Below are positions 1-5,188 of a DNA stretch of 5,188 bases, piece by piece. The stretch is from an archaeon. GTDB taxonomy: Archaea > Methanobacteriota > Methanobacteria > Methanobacteriales > Methanobacteriaceae. The position numbers and the translations under genes were made by a program. Every line of letters begins with the position of its first letter. The stretch's first letter is position 1. The notes under the pieces were generated by a model, which saw nothing but the letters and a program-made list of their open reading frames with translations, searched no databases and was not told where the DNA came from. The DNA lies in contig JAKSUE010000113.1 in assembly GCA_024409165.1 (NCBI GenBank), forward strand, positions 1 through 5,188. The letters are read 5' to 3'.

Positions 1-1
1 T

Positions 2-46
2 GTATTTTTTTTTTTAAATATTGTAAATGGAACAATAATTTGTTAA
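2..46 (+). CDS. possible C-terminal tail of a gene entering from the left (partial)
   Basis: One forward frame is open from the left edge to a TAA at 44-46, encoding 14 residues that end in NIVNGTIIC. The reason to consider it coding is positional. The stop lies one base before a perfect 24-base palindrome (48-71), the same arrangement seen at the 3' ends of the genes ending at 122 and 2146. A second forward frame is also open, to a TGA at 76-78, but it would read through the palindrome. The stretch holds an 11-T run and is too short to judge by composition. No function can be proposed, and the segment could equally be non-coding. Confidence 0.3.
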   Translation, partial: VFFFLNIVNGTIIC

Positions 47-47
47 A

Positions 48-71
48 TTATTTAATTTTAAAATTAAATAA
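48..71. terminator. 24-base perfect palindrome, probable transcript 3'-end hairpin
   Basis: The half-site is TTATTTAATTTT followed by its exact reverse complement, with the centre between 59 and 60. Its inner 20 bases are identical to those of the palindrome at 2147-2170. In Mimivirus, such palindromes mark cleavage and polyadenylation sites. This one most simply serves a rightward gene ending at about 46. It lies 25 bases from the palindrome of the oppositely oriented gene, giving a tail-to-tail arrangement. Confidence 0.55.
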
Positions 72-96
72 AAAATGATAATCAAAACTATTAGTT

Positions 97-120
97 TATT
101 TAAATTTTAAAATTTAAATA
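97..120 (-). terminator. 24-base perfect palindrome, 3'-end hairpin of the cysteine desulfurase gene
   Basis: The half-site is TATTTAAATTTT followed by its exact reverse complement, with the centre between 108 and 109. One base (121) separates it from the TAA stop at 122-124 (reverse strand). Position and symmetry match the Mimivirus 'hairpin rule' for mRNA 3' ends. Assigning that function here is inference from family knowledge. Confidence 0.65.
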
Positions 121-121
121 T

Positions 122-1456
122 TTAATTTACAGCAGCAACAGTATTATCATTAAACTCTGGAGTTTTTCTTTCTTTTCTAAGAAGTTCAATAATACTATTA
201 ACTAAATATCTTACATCATCTTCAGTATTATAATCACTCATACTAATTCTAATAACTTTCTCAGCAAAACAATCTTTTACACACATCGCTTCCATAACGT
301 GAGACTTTTCATTACTAGTTAAACAAGCAGATGATGTTCCAACACTAATTCCATATTTATTACTTAATTCTTTAGCAAATGTTTTATTACAACAACTAAT
401 TCCTTTAAGAATGACCAAGATTGTATTATTAACGCTTTTTCTTGGTTTAATGACTTCACATCCGTGATATTCTAATTGTTGAATAATATAATCTTTTTTA
501 GCTTTCATTATTTCATTCTTTTTATCTCTATCTTCATGAACAATTTGAAGAGCTTTTGATAATCCAGCAATAAATGAAACATTTTCTGTTCCACCTCTTA
601 TTCCCATTTCTTGACTATTTGTTTTAAATTGAGAACAAATTTCTTGAGTAGTTTTGTTTAACATTGAACATCTTCCTTGAATATACAAAACACCAACACC
701 TTTTGGAGCGTGAAGTTTATGTCCAGAGAATGACATAGCATTAATATTATAATCATAAGGATGAATGATCATTTTAGGAATGGCTTGTGTTGCATCACAA
801 TGAAAGAATATATTATATTGTTTAGCTAAAAATCCAATTTCTTTAATAGGATTAATTGCACCTGTTTCATTGTTAACAAACATAAATGTCATAAGAATAA
901 CATTATCATTATTTTCAATTGCTTCTTTAACATCTTCAGGATTAACACTTCCATAATATTTACTAGTTTTATCAGTATCAACTTTAACTCTAACAATATT
1001 TAATCTATTATTCATTTTTAAATTATCTAATACGTGATAAATACTTCCGTGTTCGATATTACTTGTTAAAACAGTTGCCATTCCTTTATTATGAAGCATC
1101 CAATTATTAACAATATCACTAATAATAATATTATTACTTTCAGTTGCACATCCAGTAAAATAAATTTCTGATGGATTAACATTTAAATCTTTAGCAACAA
1201 TTTCACGGCTTTCATCTAACTTCTTTTTTGATTCTTGACCAAGTTGATGTAAAATATTTGAAGGATTAGCAACATTTAAATTATCAGTTATTTCTTTCAT
1301 AACACGATCATCATAAATAAATGTTGTAGCATTATTATCAAAATAATGTTGTTGAGGATATTTTGCACTTAATGGTTTAAAGGTTTCATTTTTATTCATT
1401 AGAATAAAAACTAATATGATTAATATTATAACTAAACAAATCAAAATTGTTTTCAT
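122..1456 (-). CDS. NifS-type cysteine desulfurase with N-terminal membrane anchor
   Basis: This is a PLP-dependent enzyme predicted to convert L-cysteine to alanine while leaving a persulfide on its catalytic cysteine, the sulfur source for Fe-S clusters or tRNA thiolation. The 444-residue protein shows the class V aminotransferase pattern in order. FDNNATT is at 39-45, FTGCATESNN at 100-109, PLP-stacking H136 in EHG, and NNETG at 195-199. HCDATQ is at 219-224 (D221 and Q224 contact PLP), then SGHKLHAPKGVG with Schiff-base K247. RGGTEN is at 287-292, the catalytic loop SSAC has C378, and R403 sits in the substrate-carboxylate motif. The long loop after C378 (NEKSHVMEAM) fits the NifS/IscS group, not SufS. 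All key residues are present, so it looks active. Residues 3-20 form a strongly hydrophobic segment followed by NKNE, an addition absent from NifS and IscS. ATG is at 1456. The gene is divergent from the capsid gene at 1538 and ends at a palindrome. ASFV also encodes a NifS-like protein. The enzyme class is very likely, but the sulfur acceptor is unknown. Confidence 0.93.
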   Translation of the reverse strand: MKTILICLVIILIILVFILMNKNETFKPLSAKYPQQHYFDNNATTFIYDDRVMKEITDNLNVANPSNILHQLGQESKKKLDESREIVAKDLNVNPSEIYFTGCATESNNIIISDIVNNWMLHNKGMATVLTSNIEHGSIYHVLDNLKMNNRLNIVRVKVDTDKTSKYYGSVNPEDVKEAIENNDNVILMTFMFVNNETGAINPIKEIGFLAKQYNIFFHCDATQAIPKMIIHPYDYNINAMSFSGHKLHAPKGVGVLYIQGRCSMLNKTTQEICSQFKTNSQEMGIRGGTENVSFIAGLSKALQIVHEDRDKKNEIMKAKKDYIIQQLEYHGCEVIKPRKSVNNTILVILKGISCCNKTFAKELSNKYGISVGTSSACLTSNEKSHVMEAMCVKDCFAEKVIRISMSDYNTEDDVRYLVNSIIELLRKERKTPEFNDNTVAAVN

Positions 1457-1537
1457 TAAACCTTATTTTGTTATATAAATCTAATACAAAATCATTAAAA
1501 AATTCTATTAACCGTAATAAATATATATTGACTGTTA
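1457..1537. promoter_or_regulatory. divergent promoter region
   Basis: These 81 bases separate two start codons that point away from each other, so both promoters must lie here or in the flanking coding ends. On the forward strand a TCTA within AT-rich sequence lies at 1504-1507, 31 bases before the ATG at 1538, and another at 1480-1483. TCTA in an AT-rich setting is the late-promoter motif reported for Cafeteria roenbergensis virus, which would suit a capsid gene. The Mimivirus early motif AAAATTGA is absent on both strands. A tetramer is weak evidence, so only the existence of a promoter region is secure. Confidence 0.45.
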
Positions 1538-2146
1538 ATGGAGTATTCAGTTGTTCCTGAAAATTCATTTGTTTACACAACAAATTTTGCAGATAAACAT
1601 ATTAACTCATATCGTTATGATGTTAAAAGTTTAGATGGAGATTATATTGAAAAATTTGATGAAAAAGTAAGATATCAAGATGGACAAGAAAAATTTAGAA
1701 CTGGATATAGTATTTGTGCTGGTGATAGAGATAGTAATTATGATGTAATTAGTCGTGATATGAATATTGTTGAACCTGTTGGAAGAGATTTTTTTAGTAA
1801 AACAAATATTAAGAAACTTCAAAATGATATTAAGACAAAAGTTTATTTAGAAACAAATGGGAATATTGTTCTTGATGAAGACCAAGATGACAGTGATTTA
1901 TTAATTGTTATGAGAGCGGTTTATTATCAAGAAGGACGTTTTTTACCTCAAAATGTTATGCCAATTGATTATCAAGTTAAGAAGTTAAATATCAAAGTTA
2001 TTAACTATCTTTATCCTGATTTAATGACAAACATTAAACAAGAATATTATTATATTAAAGAAATTAATGAACCTATTAAACCTATTGATAGACCAGTTAA
2101 TGTAAGTATTAAAGGAAGTAAAACAAATAGTTTATTTGTTTATTAG
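1538..2146 (+). CDS. probable minor capsid protein, P8-like
   Basis: The 202-residue protein has no hydrophobic segment. From residue 85 it follows a pattern I recognise from nucleocytovirus minor capsid proteins of the P8 central-region type: FFSxxNIxxLQxxI, a short loop, then LLIVMRAVYY (121-130), QVKKLNIKVINY (146-157) and PIDRP near the end (182-186). P8-type proteins belong to the network under the major capsid shell that joins capsomers to the inner membrane. Residues 1-80 are polar and Asp/Tyr-rich (for example AGDRDSNYD at 61-69) and match nothing I know. The family usually has a short Gln-containing loop before the MR motif; here it is acidic (DEDQDDSD, 113-120). The ATG at 1538 is the first in frame after the divergent spacer. 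The TAG stop is followed at once by a palindrome. It converges on the core protein gene, so two structural genes face each other. The family call is from memory of the motif pattern, and a different virion protein remains possible. Confidence 0.62.
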   Translation: MEYSVVPENSFVYTTNFADKHINSYRYDVKSLDGDYIEKFDEKVRYQDGQEKFRTGYSICAGDRDSNYDVISRDMNIVEPVGRDFFSKTNIKKLQNDIKTKVYLETNGNIVLDEDQDDSDLLIVMRAVYYQEGRFLPQNVMPIDYQVKKLNIKVINYLYPDLMTNIKQEYYYIKEINEPIKPIDRPVNVSIKGSKTNSLFVY

Positions 2147-2170
2147 ATATTTAATTTTAAAATTAAATAT
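2147..2170 (+). terminator. 24-base perfect palindrome, 3'-end hairpin of the minor capsid gene
   Basis: The half-site ATATTTAATTTT is followed by its exact reverse complement, with the centre between 2158 and 2159. It begins on the base immediately after the TAG stop at 2144-2146. The inner 20 bases are identical to those of the palindrome at 48-71, about 2.1 kb away. The position fits the Mimivirus-type rule that transcripts end at a palindrome. Confidence 0.65.
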
Positions 2171-2543
2171 GTTTTCTTCACTTGACCTTTGCATGATTCG
2201 TTGAATTTAAAATATTTTTTATGTTTAATTTTCAAATATTTTTAATTTTTATTCCGAACTTTTTATTTTTCAAATATTTTTAATTTTTATTCCGAACTTT
2301 TTATTTTTTATTTTTAGTATGGTTTAATTCTGCATTACTTTTTCTTTCTTCTTTTTTAAAATTCCTTTGTTTTTATTCTTTCTCTATGCGTAGTTTTATT
2401 TTTGACTGGTGTTTTTGAATGAAAATAATTTTAAGCCTTCTATTTTTTTATTTTACTCTCTTTTTATTTTGTTTTTACTTTTTTGATAATATTTCTTATT
2501 TTAATCTTAATTATTTTTTAACTTTTGTTTTTTAATTATTTTT
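2171..2543. other. gene-free T-rich intergenic region between convergent genes
   Basis: Apart from the duplication at 2229-2308, I find no gene here. The forward strand is strongly T-rich and pyrimidine-rich throughout, with runs such as TTTCTTTCTTCTTTTTT near 2340. Every frame on both strands is closed by stops, usually within about 20 codons. The first 38 bases (2171-2208) are less repetitive and richer in G and C than the rest, but show no tRNA-like arms or other structure I recognise. The reverse strand reads as broken Lys/Asn-rich fragments, compatible with a decayed gene but equally with composition alone. Gaps elsewhere in the window are 75-90 bases, so this one is conspicuously long. 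Confidence 0.6.
2229..2308. repeat. 38-base direct tandem repeat, about 2.1 copies
   Basis: Two adjacent identical copies occur, 2233-2270 and 2271-2308, and the identity extends four bases to the left (2229-2232 match 2267-2270). Each contains ATTCCGAACTTTTTATTTTT after an AAATATTTTTAATTTTT stretch. The CCGAAC block is the only GC-containing part and makes the repeat distinct from the surrounding T-rich sequence. The period is not a multiple of three and stops interrupt all frames, so it is not a coding repeat. It lies in the gap between convergent genes. Slippage-type duplication is the simplest origin; a functional role is unproven. Confidence 0.88.
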
Positions 2544-2578
2544 ATAATTTTTATTTTTTATTTTAAAACAAAAATTAT
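2544..2578 (-). terminator. imperfect stem-loop, probable 3'-end hairpin of the core protein gene
   Basis: ATAATTTTT (2544-2552) pairs with AAAAATTAT (2570-2578) over 9 bp. After one mismatch, four more A-T pairs follow (2554-2557 with 2565-2568), leaving a 7-base loop. The stem ends 8 bases from the TAA stop at 2587-2589 (reverse strand). It is weaker than the three 24-base palindromes in this window and all A-T, so chance pairing in AT-rich DNA cannot be excluded. Its position is where a Mimivirus-type transcript end would be expected. Confidence 0.45.
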
Positions 2579-2586
2579 TATTCAAT

Positions 2587-4317
2587 TTACATATTTTCGG
2601 CATAAATGTAGATCATACCATTCTTTCTAACAGCTTCTCTAGCAGAATCAGGAGTAGTAGCAGTGATAGGTTGGTAAACTTCCTTTTCGCTGAAGGGAGT
2701 GCCAGCCTTGAGAGGGTTGTAATAATAGCTCTTAGTTTGATCAACAGAGAAGATAATAGCAGAAGTTTCACCGATGATCTTAGTGCCAGCGAGTTCAATG
2801 GATTCAGCGAGAACAACAGATCTGAGATTGAAAACGTGACCGTTAATAGTCATCATTTCAGGAGCGTGGACATGCATATCATTAATCTTTTGAACATTAG
2901 AGAACATAAGAGGGAGAGAATTAACATAGTTTTGGTAAACATTGTTTTCACCCATTGAATGTCTATTTAAGAGCTTTTGTTCAATGTCTTGAGTTTCAGT
3001 GTTGATAGAGATAGTGTTATAACTTCTGTTAACATAGAAGATAAGAACACCTTCAGAGTTGATAATCTTTTGTTCATAAGAAACAGGAGTAAGATCTTGT
3101 TCCTTAGAGAACCATTGAGAAGACTTGATGTTATCATCTAATCTAATATCAACATTAGTATTTTCTTCAGAAGGAAGTCTGATATTGATCATAGGAACGA
3201 TAGAGACAAACTTCTTATCATCGGCAATCTTAGTCTTGTAAGTAGCATCATCGAGTTGGTAATACTTATCACTGTTCTTAATAACCTTGACAACAGTAGG
3301 ATTGAAAGAGAAAGCATTCATAATTCTTCTGAGGATATTACCAGCATCTTGAGTGAAGAGCATATCAGGAGCATCAAAGATGTTAGCAGGATAAGCACTG
3401 ATAATCTTGTTGAATTCATCATTATCAAAGTGATAGAAATTACCATTTCTAAGTTGGAGAACACCTTCCCAGATCTTAGCTTGGAGGACAGATCTGGTAT
3501 AAAGGTCTTGATAAGGAGTCATAGAAGAATAAGCGGGTTGATTCTTATCAGTAACGATATCACCATAAAGGAACTTGTTAGGATAATCTCTAATATCATC
3601 ACCATTGTAAATAGTGGTAACGATGAAAGGGATAGAAGTCATTAACATTCTAGATTCAAAACCGCTAATCTTAGGAATGAACATAGCAGCAAGGAGAGGA
3701 TGGATAATTCTATTAACAGACTTATCATCGGTGTGCTTATCATACTTAGCAGTAAGAACAATAGGATCACAATCACTATAAGTTAAAGCGTTAATCTTAA
3801 CCTTCTTATCGAGATCACGAGAAGCTTTATAGAAAGATAAAATGTTTTCGAGATACTTCTTATCTTCATTGGAAACATTTAACTTAATGAACTTCTTAGG
3901 TTCATAACCAAGGGCACGACCCATATCAGTTCTTTCTTCATAAGTGTATTTATTGAACTTACCACTGTTATCCTTCTTAACGAGGTTAATGAAGAGATGA
4001 TATTCAGCAGGAGTCATTCTATACTTAGCAGCATATTCAGCGGACTTCTTCATGATCTTAGTGAGATCCATATATTGGTATCTAGTCATAAGCTTTTCCT
4101 TGAATTCCTTGGCGTGCTTGTTAATAGCATCAAATCTCTTAACGAAATACTTATGAGCCTTACCAATGAGCTTATCATCATCGTGATAAATATCTCTTAA
4201 CTTCTTGATGAGTTCGTTTTCTTGGAGAATATCATCACTCTTAAAGATTTGATTAACAAGGTTGGTAGCCTTTTCATCAATAACGGTACGGCCTCCTCTG
4301 GCAGCAAATTTGGACAT
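2587..4317 (-). CDS. probable major core protein (Mimivirus L410 / poxvirus P4b-like family)
   Basis: This is a large virion protein predicted to form part of the core layer around the genome. Starting at the ATG at 4317 (MSKFAARGGR), it is 576 residues. The N-terminal 140 residues are Lys-rich and probably helical. The central part has the blocks I associate with nucleocytovirus P4b-like core proteins: IHPLLAAMFIPKI (205-217), LYTRSVLQAKIWEGVLQLRNG (about 272-292), and APDMLF then NILRRIMNAFSFNPTVVKV (about 316-345). The C-terminus (about 493-540) carries a beta-rich GHVFNLRSVV...KSYYYNP region. It lacks the double jelly-roll pattern of a major capsid protein. The frame extends 18 codons upstream, but those codons are AT-rich and hydrophobic (NINIFLFQYNIKISFL), whereas GC-richer, C- and G-ending codons begin abruptly at MSKF, so I choose 4317. 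Codon use differs strikingly from the neighbours (AAG, TTC, ACC and ATC are frequent), suggesting very high expression. An 89-base AT-rich spacer upstream must hold its promoter. Confidence 0.7.
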   Translation of the reverse strand: MSKFAARGGRTVIDEKATNLVNQIFKSDDILQENELIKKLRDIYHDDDKLIGKAHKYFVKRFDAINKHAKEFKEKLMTRYQYMDLTKIMKKSAEYAAKYRMTPAEYHLFINLVKKDNSGKFNKYTYEERTDMGRALGYEPKKFIKLNVSNEDKKYLENILSFYKASRDLDKKVKINALTYSDCDPIVLTAKYDKHTDDKSVNRIIHPLLAAMFIPKISGFESRMLMTSIPFIVTTIYNGDDIRDYPNKFLYGDIVTDKNQPAYSSMTPYQDLYTRSVLQAKIWEGVLQLRNGNFYHFDNDEFNKIISAYPANIFDAPDMLFTQDAGNILRRIMNAFSFNPTVVKVIKNSDKYYQLDDATYKTKIADDKKFVSIVPMINIRLPSEENTNVDIRLDDNIKSSQWFSKEQDLTPVSYEQKIINSEGVLIFYVNRSYNTISINTETQDIEQKLLNRHSMGENNVYQNYVNSLPLMFSNVQKINDMHVHAPEMMTINGHVFNLRSVVLAESIELAGTKIIGETSAIIFSVDQTKSYYYNPLKAGTPFSEKEVYQPITATTPDSAREAVRKNGMIYIYAENM

Positions 4318-4406
4318 CTTTAAAAAACTAATTTTTATATTATATTGAAATAAAAAAATATTTATATTCAAAGAATTATTAAAACATAAGATTTAATAAA
4401 TTTATA
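4318..4406 (-). promoter_or_regulatory. presumed promoter region of the core protein gene
   Basis: The 89 bases between the core protein ATG and the stop of the gene upstream of it are almost entirely A and T. I see neither an AAAATTGA early motif nor a TCTA tetramer on the reverse strand. The core gene is presumably a late gene, so its promoter should be here, but no motif can be named. The stretch also has to hold the 3' end of the upstream gene. Confidence 0.35.
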
Positions 4407-4411
4407 TTAAA
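4392..4411 (-). terminator. short stem-loop overlapping the stop of the right-hand gene
   Basis: TTTAATA (4392-4398) pairs with TATTAAA (4405-4411) over 7 bp with a 6-base loop. The stem overlaps the TAA stop at 4407-4409 (reverse strand). It sits where a 3'-end hairpin is expected, but a stem this short made only of A and T could easily arise by chance in this sequence. Confidence 0.25.
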
Positions 4412-5188
4412 AAAAGATTTGATCAATAGCTTTTGTAAATTTAATTTGCTTAGGATCAAGTTTATTAATTTTTAATATTCTTTCAATTGTATTTTGATCA
4501 ATTTTATAATATTTGACAAAGTCATTTATTTTCTTAATCATCATCCAATATCTTTTATCTTTATTTTTACAACCAACACATTCTTCAATAATTTTCTTAA
4601 TGTATTCTCCAATAAAGATGTAATATTCAATATTAAGAATATCAAATTTCTCGTAAATATTTAAAATTTGTTTAGTATTAATACGTTGAATAGATGTTTT
4701 ATTCATATCTGAAGGAAATTCAATTTTTGGATCATATTCAACAGGAATTTTATTTAAAAGATAAGATGGTAATGCACAAGAAAAATAACCATAAATTCTT
4801 TTAAGATTTAACCATTGTTGAGAATTAAAAATATATGTATCATAAAGATTTGAATATGTAAAAGATTTTGTTAATCGTTTTACAACTTTACAATACGGAG
4901 ATTTCCATATCGAATTATTACATCTTTCATAAGCAATAATTTTTTGATTATATGATTCTTCCATAATCAACGGATTATTTGTTCTATCGTGATTAAATAT
5001 TTCTAAAGCATCTTCGATAGATTTGTAATTAGTTAGTAATTCATAATTTGATGTGTAAATATCATTCTTAATATTATTTTCAACATTATCATCTAAAAAT
5101 TCTGTTAGTATTTTTTTAGTTATTTCTTTATCACAATAATTATTTACTAAATTATCTAACAAAACATTTAATTTATTTCTTTCTAAAA
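4407..5188 (-). CDS. unrecognised protein, 5' end beyond the window (partial)
   Basis: A long open reverse frame runs from the right edge to TAA at 4407-4409, giving about 259 visible residues. There is no in-frame ATG near the right edge: the codon at 5160-5162 is TTG, and the frame stays open to 5186 (LERNKLNVLLDNL). The only nearby ATG (5165-5167) is in another frame and meets a stop after three codons. The first internal ATG is about 70 codons in and would discard well-formed coding sequence, so the start most likely lies outside the window. The visible protein is rich in Lys, Ile, Asn and Tyr and predicted largely helical, without a membrane segment. It contains short aromatic stretches (SQQWLNLKRIYGYF and KRYWMMIKKIND) and scattered cysteines, with CVGC the only close pair and no second pair to make a zinc site. 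I do not recognise a family. It is on the same strand as the core gene, 89 bases upstream of it. Confidence 0.8.
   Translation of the reverse strand, partial: LERNKLNVLLDNLVNNYCDKEITKKILTEFLDDNVENNIKNDIYTSNYELLTNYKSIEDALEIFNHDRTNNPLIMEESYNQKIIAYERCNNSIWKSPYCKVVKRLTKSFTYSNLYDTYIFNSQQWLNLKRIYGYFSCALPSYLLNKIPVEYDPKIEFPSDMNKTSIQRINTKQILNIYEKFDILNIEYYIFIGEYIKKIIEECVGCKNKDKRYWMMIKKINDFVKYYKIDQNTIERILKINKLDPKQIKFTKAIDQIFF

Noticed and set aside
1392..1822. Two reverse-strand open frames of 63 codons overlapping the desulfurase and capsid gene 5' ends
   Set aside because: They overlap well-supported genes out of frame, and their Ile/Asn/Ser/Phe-rich translations are typical of antisense AT-rich DNA.
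2132..2194. Reverse-strand mini-frame of 20 codons starting MQRSSEEN
   Set aside because: It reads through the palindrome and into the end of the minor capsid gene. It is too short and has no supporting signal.
2171..2208. tRNA or small structured RNA just after the minor capsid gene
   Set aside because: No cloverleaf arms, no T-loop consensus and no convincing stem were found.
2229..2308. CRISPR-like or coding repeat
   Set aside because: There are only two directly adjacent copies without spacers, the period of 38 is not a multiple of three, and stops occur in all frames.
2671..4200. Forward-strand open frames of 67-129 codons, and a reverse one at 2613-2816, inside the core protein gene
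   Set aside because: They are shadows of the long reverse-strand gene. Their Ser/Ile/Leu/Arg-rich translations reflect its codon pattern, and none has an independent start context.
2587..4317. Major capsid protein, on the basis of similar length
   Set aside because: The conserved N-terminal and jelly-roll patterns of nucleocytovirus major capsid proteins are absent, while P4b/L410-like blocks are present.
4318..4371. Upstream extension of the core protein by 18 codons to an ATG at 4371
   Set aside because: The added residues are coded by nearly pure A/T sequence and look like the spacer. Codon use typical of the gene starts exactly at the ATG at 4317, and MSKF... is a natural start.
5160..5162. 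TTG as the start codon of the right-hand gene
   Set aside because: Giant viruses are expected to use ATG, and the frame continues open to the window edge, so a start outside the window is simpler.

Overview
This is a very AT-rich window of tightly packed, intron-free genes. It most likely comes from a giant DNA virus of the Nucleocytoviricota, on the mimivirus/klosneuvirus side. Four observations support this. One gene strongly resembles the Mimivirus L410 / poxvirus P4b-like core protein family. Another resembles the minor capsid protein P8 family. Intergenic spaces between divergent or same-strand genes are only 80-90 bases. Gene 3' ends carry palindromes directly at the stop codon, as in the 'hairpin rule' described for Mimivirus transcript ends. 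I could run no database search, so family calls rest on motif recognition.

Layout from left to right. Positions 1-46 may hold the last codons of a rightward gene, followed by a 24-base perfect palindrome (48-71). A second 24-base perfect palindrome (97-120) closes the leftward gene at 122-1456. That gene encodes a complete NifS-type cysteine desulfurase with all the usual PLP and catalytic residues, plus an N-terminal membrane-spanning segment. An 81-base divergent spacer (1457-1537) separates it from a rightward gene (1538-2146) for a probable minor capsid protein, which ends in a third 24-base palindrome (2147-2170). A gene-free, T-rich stretch of about 415 bases follows, containing a 38-base tandem duplication (2229-2308). 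The leftward core protein gene comes next (2587-4317), with clearly richer GC and codon use than its neighbours. Last is an unrecognised leftward gene (4407 to the right edge) that has no ATG in the window and so runs off it.

Two of the genes appear to build the virion: a core protein and an inner capsid-shell protein. The cysteine desulfurase would supply persulfide sulfur, and its membrane anchor suggests action at a membrane, possibly the virus factory or the virion inner membrane. The last point is inference. The most unusual items are the membrane-anchored desulfurase and the set of three equal-length palindromes, one of which predicts a gene end at the left edge.
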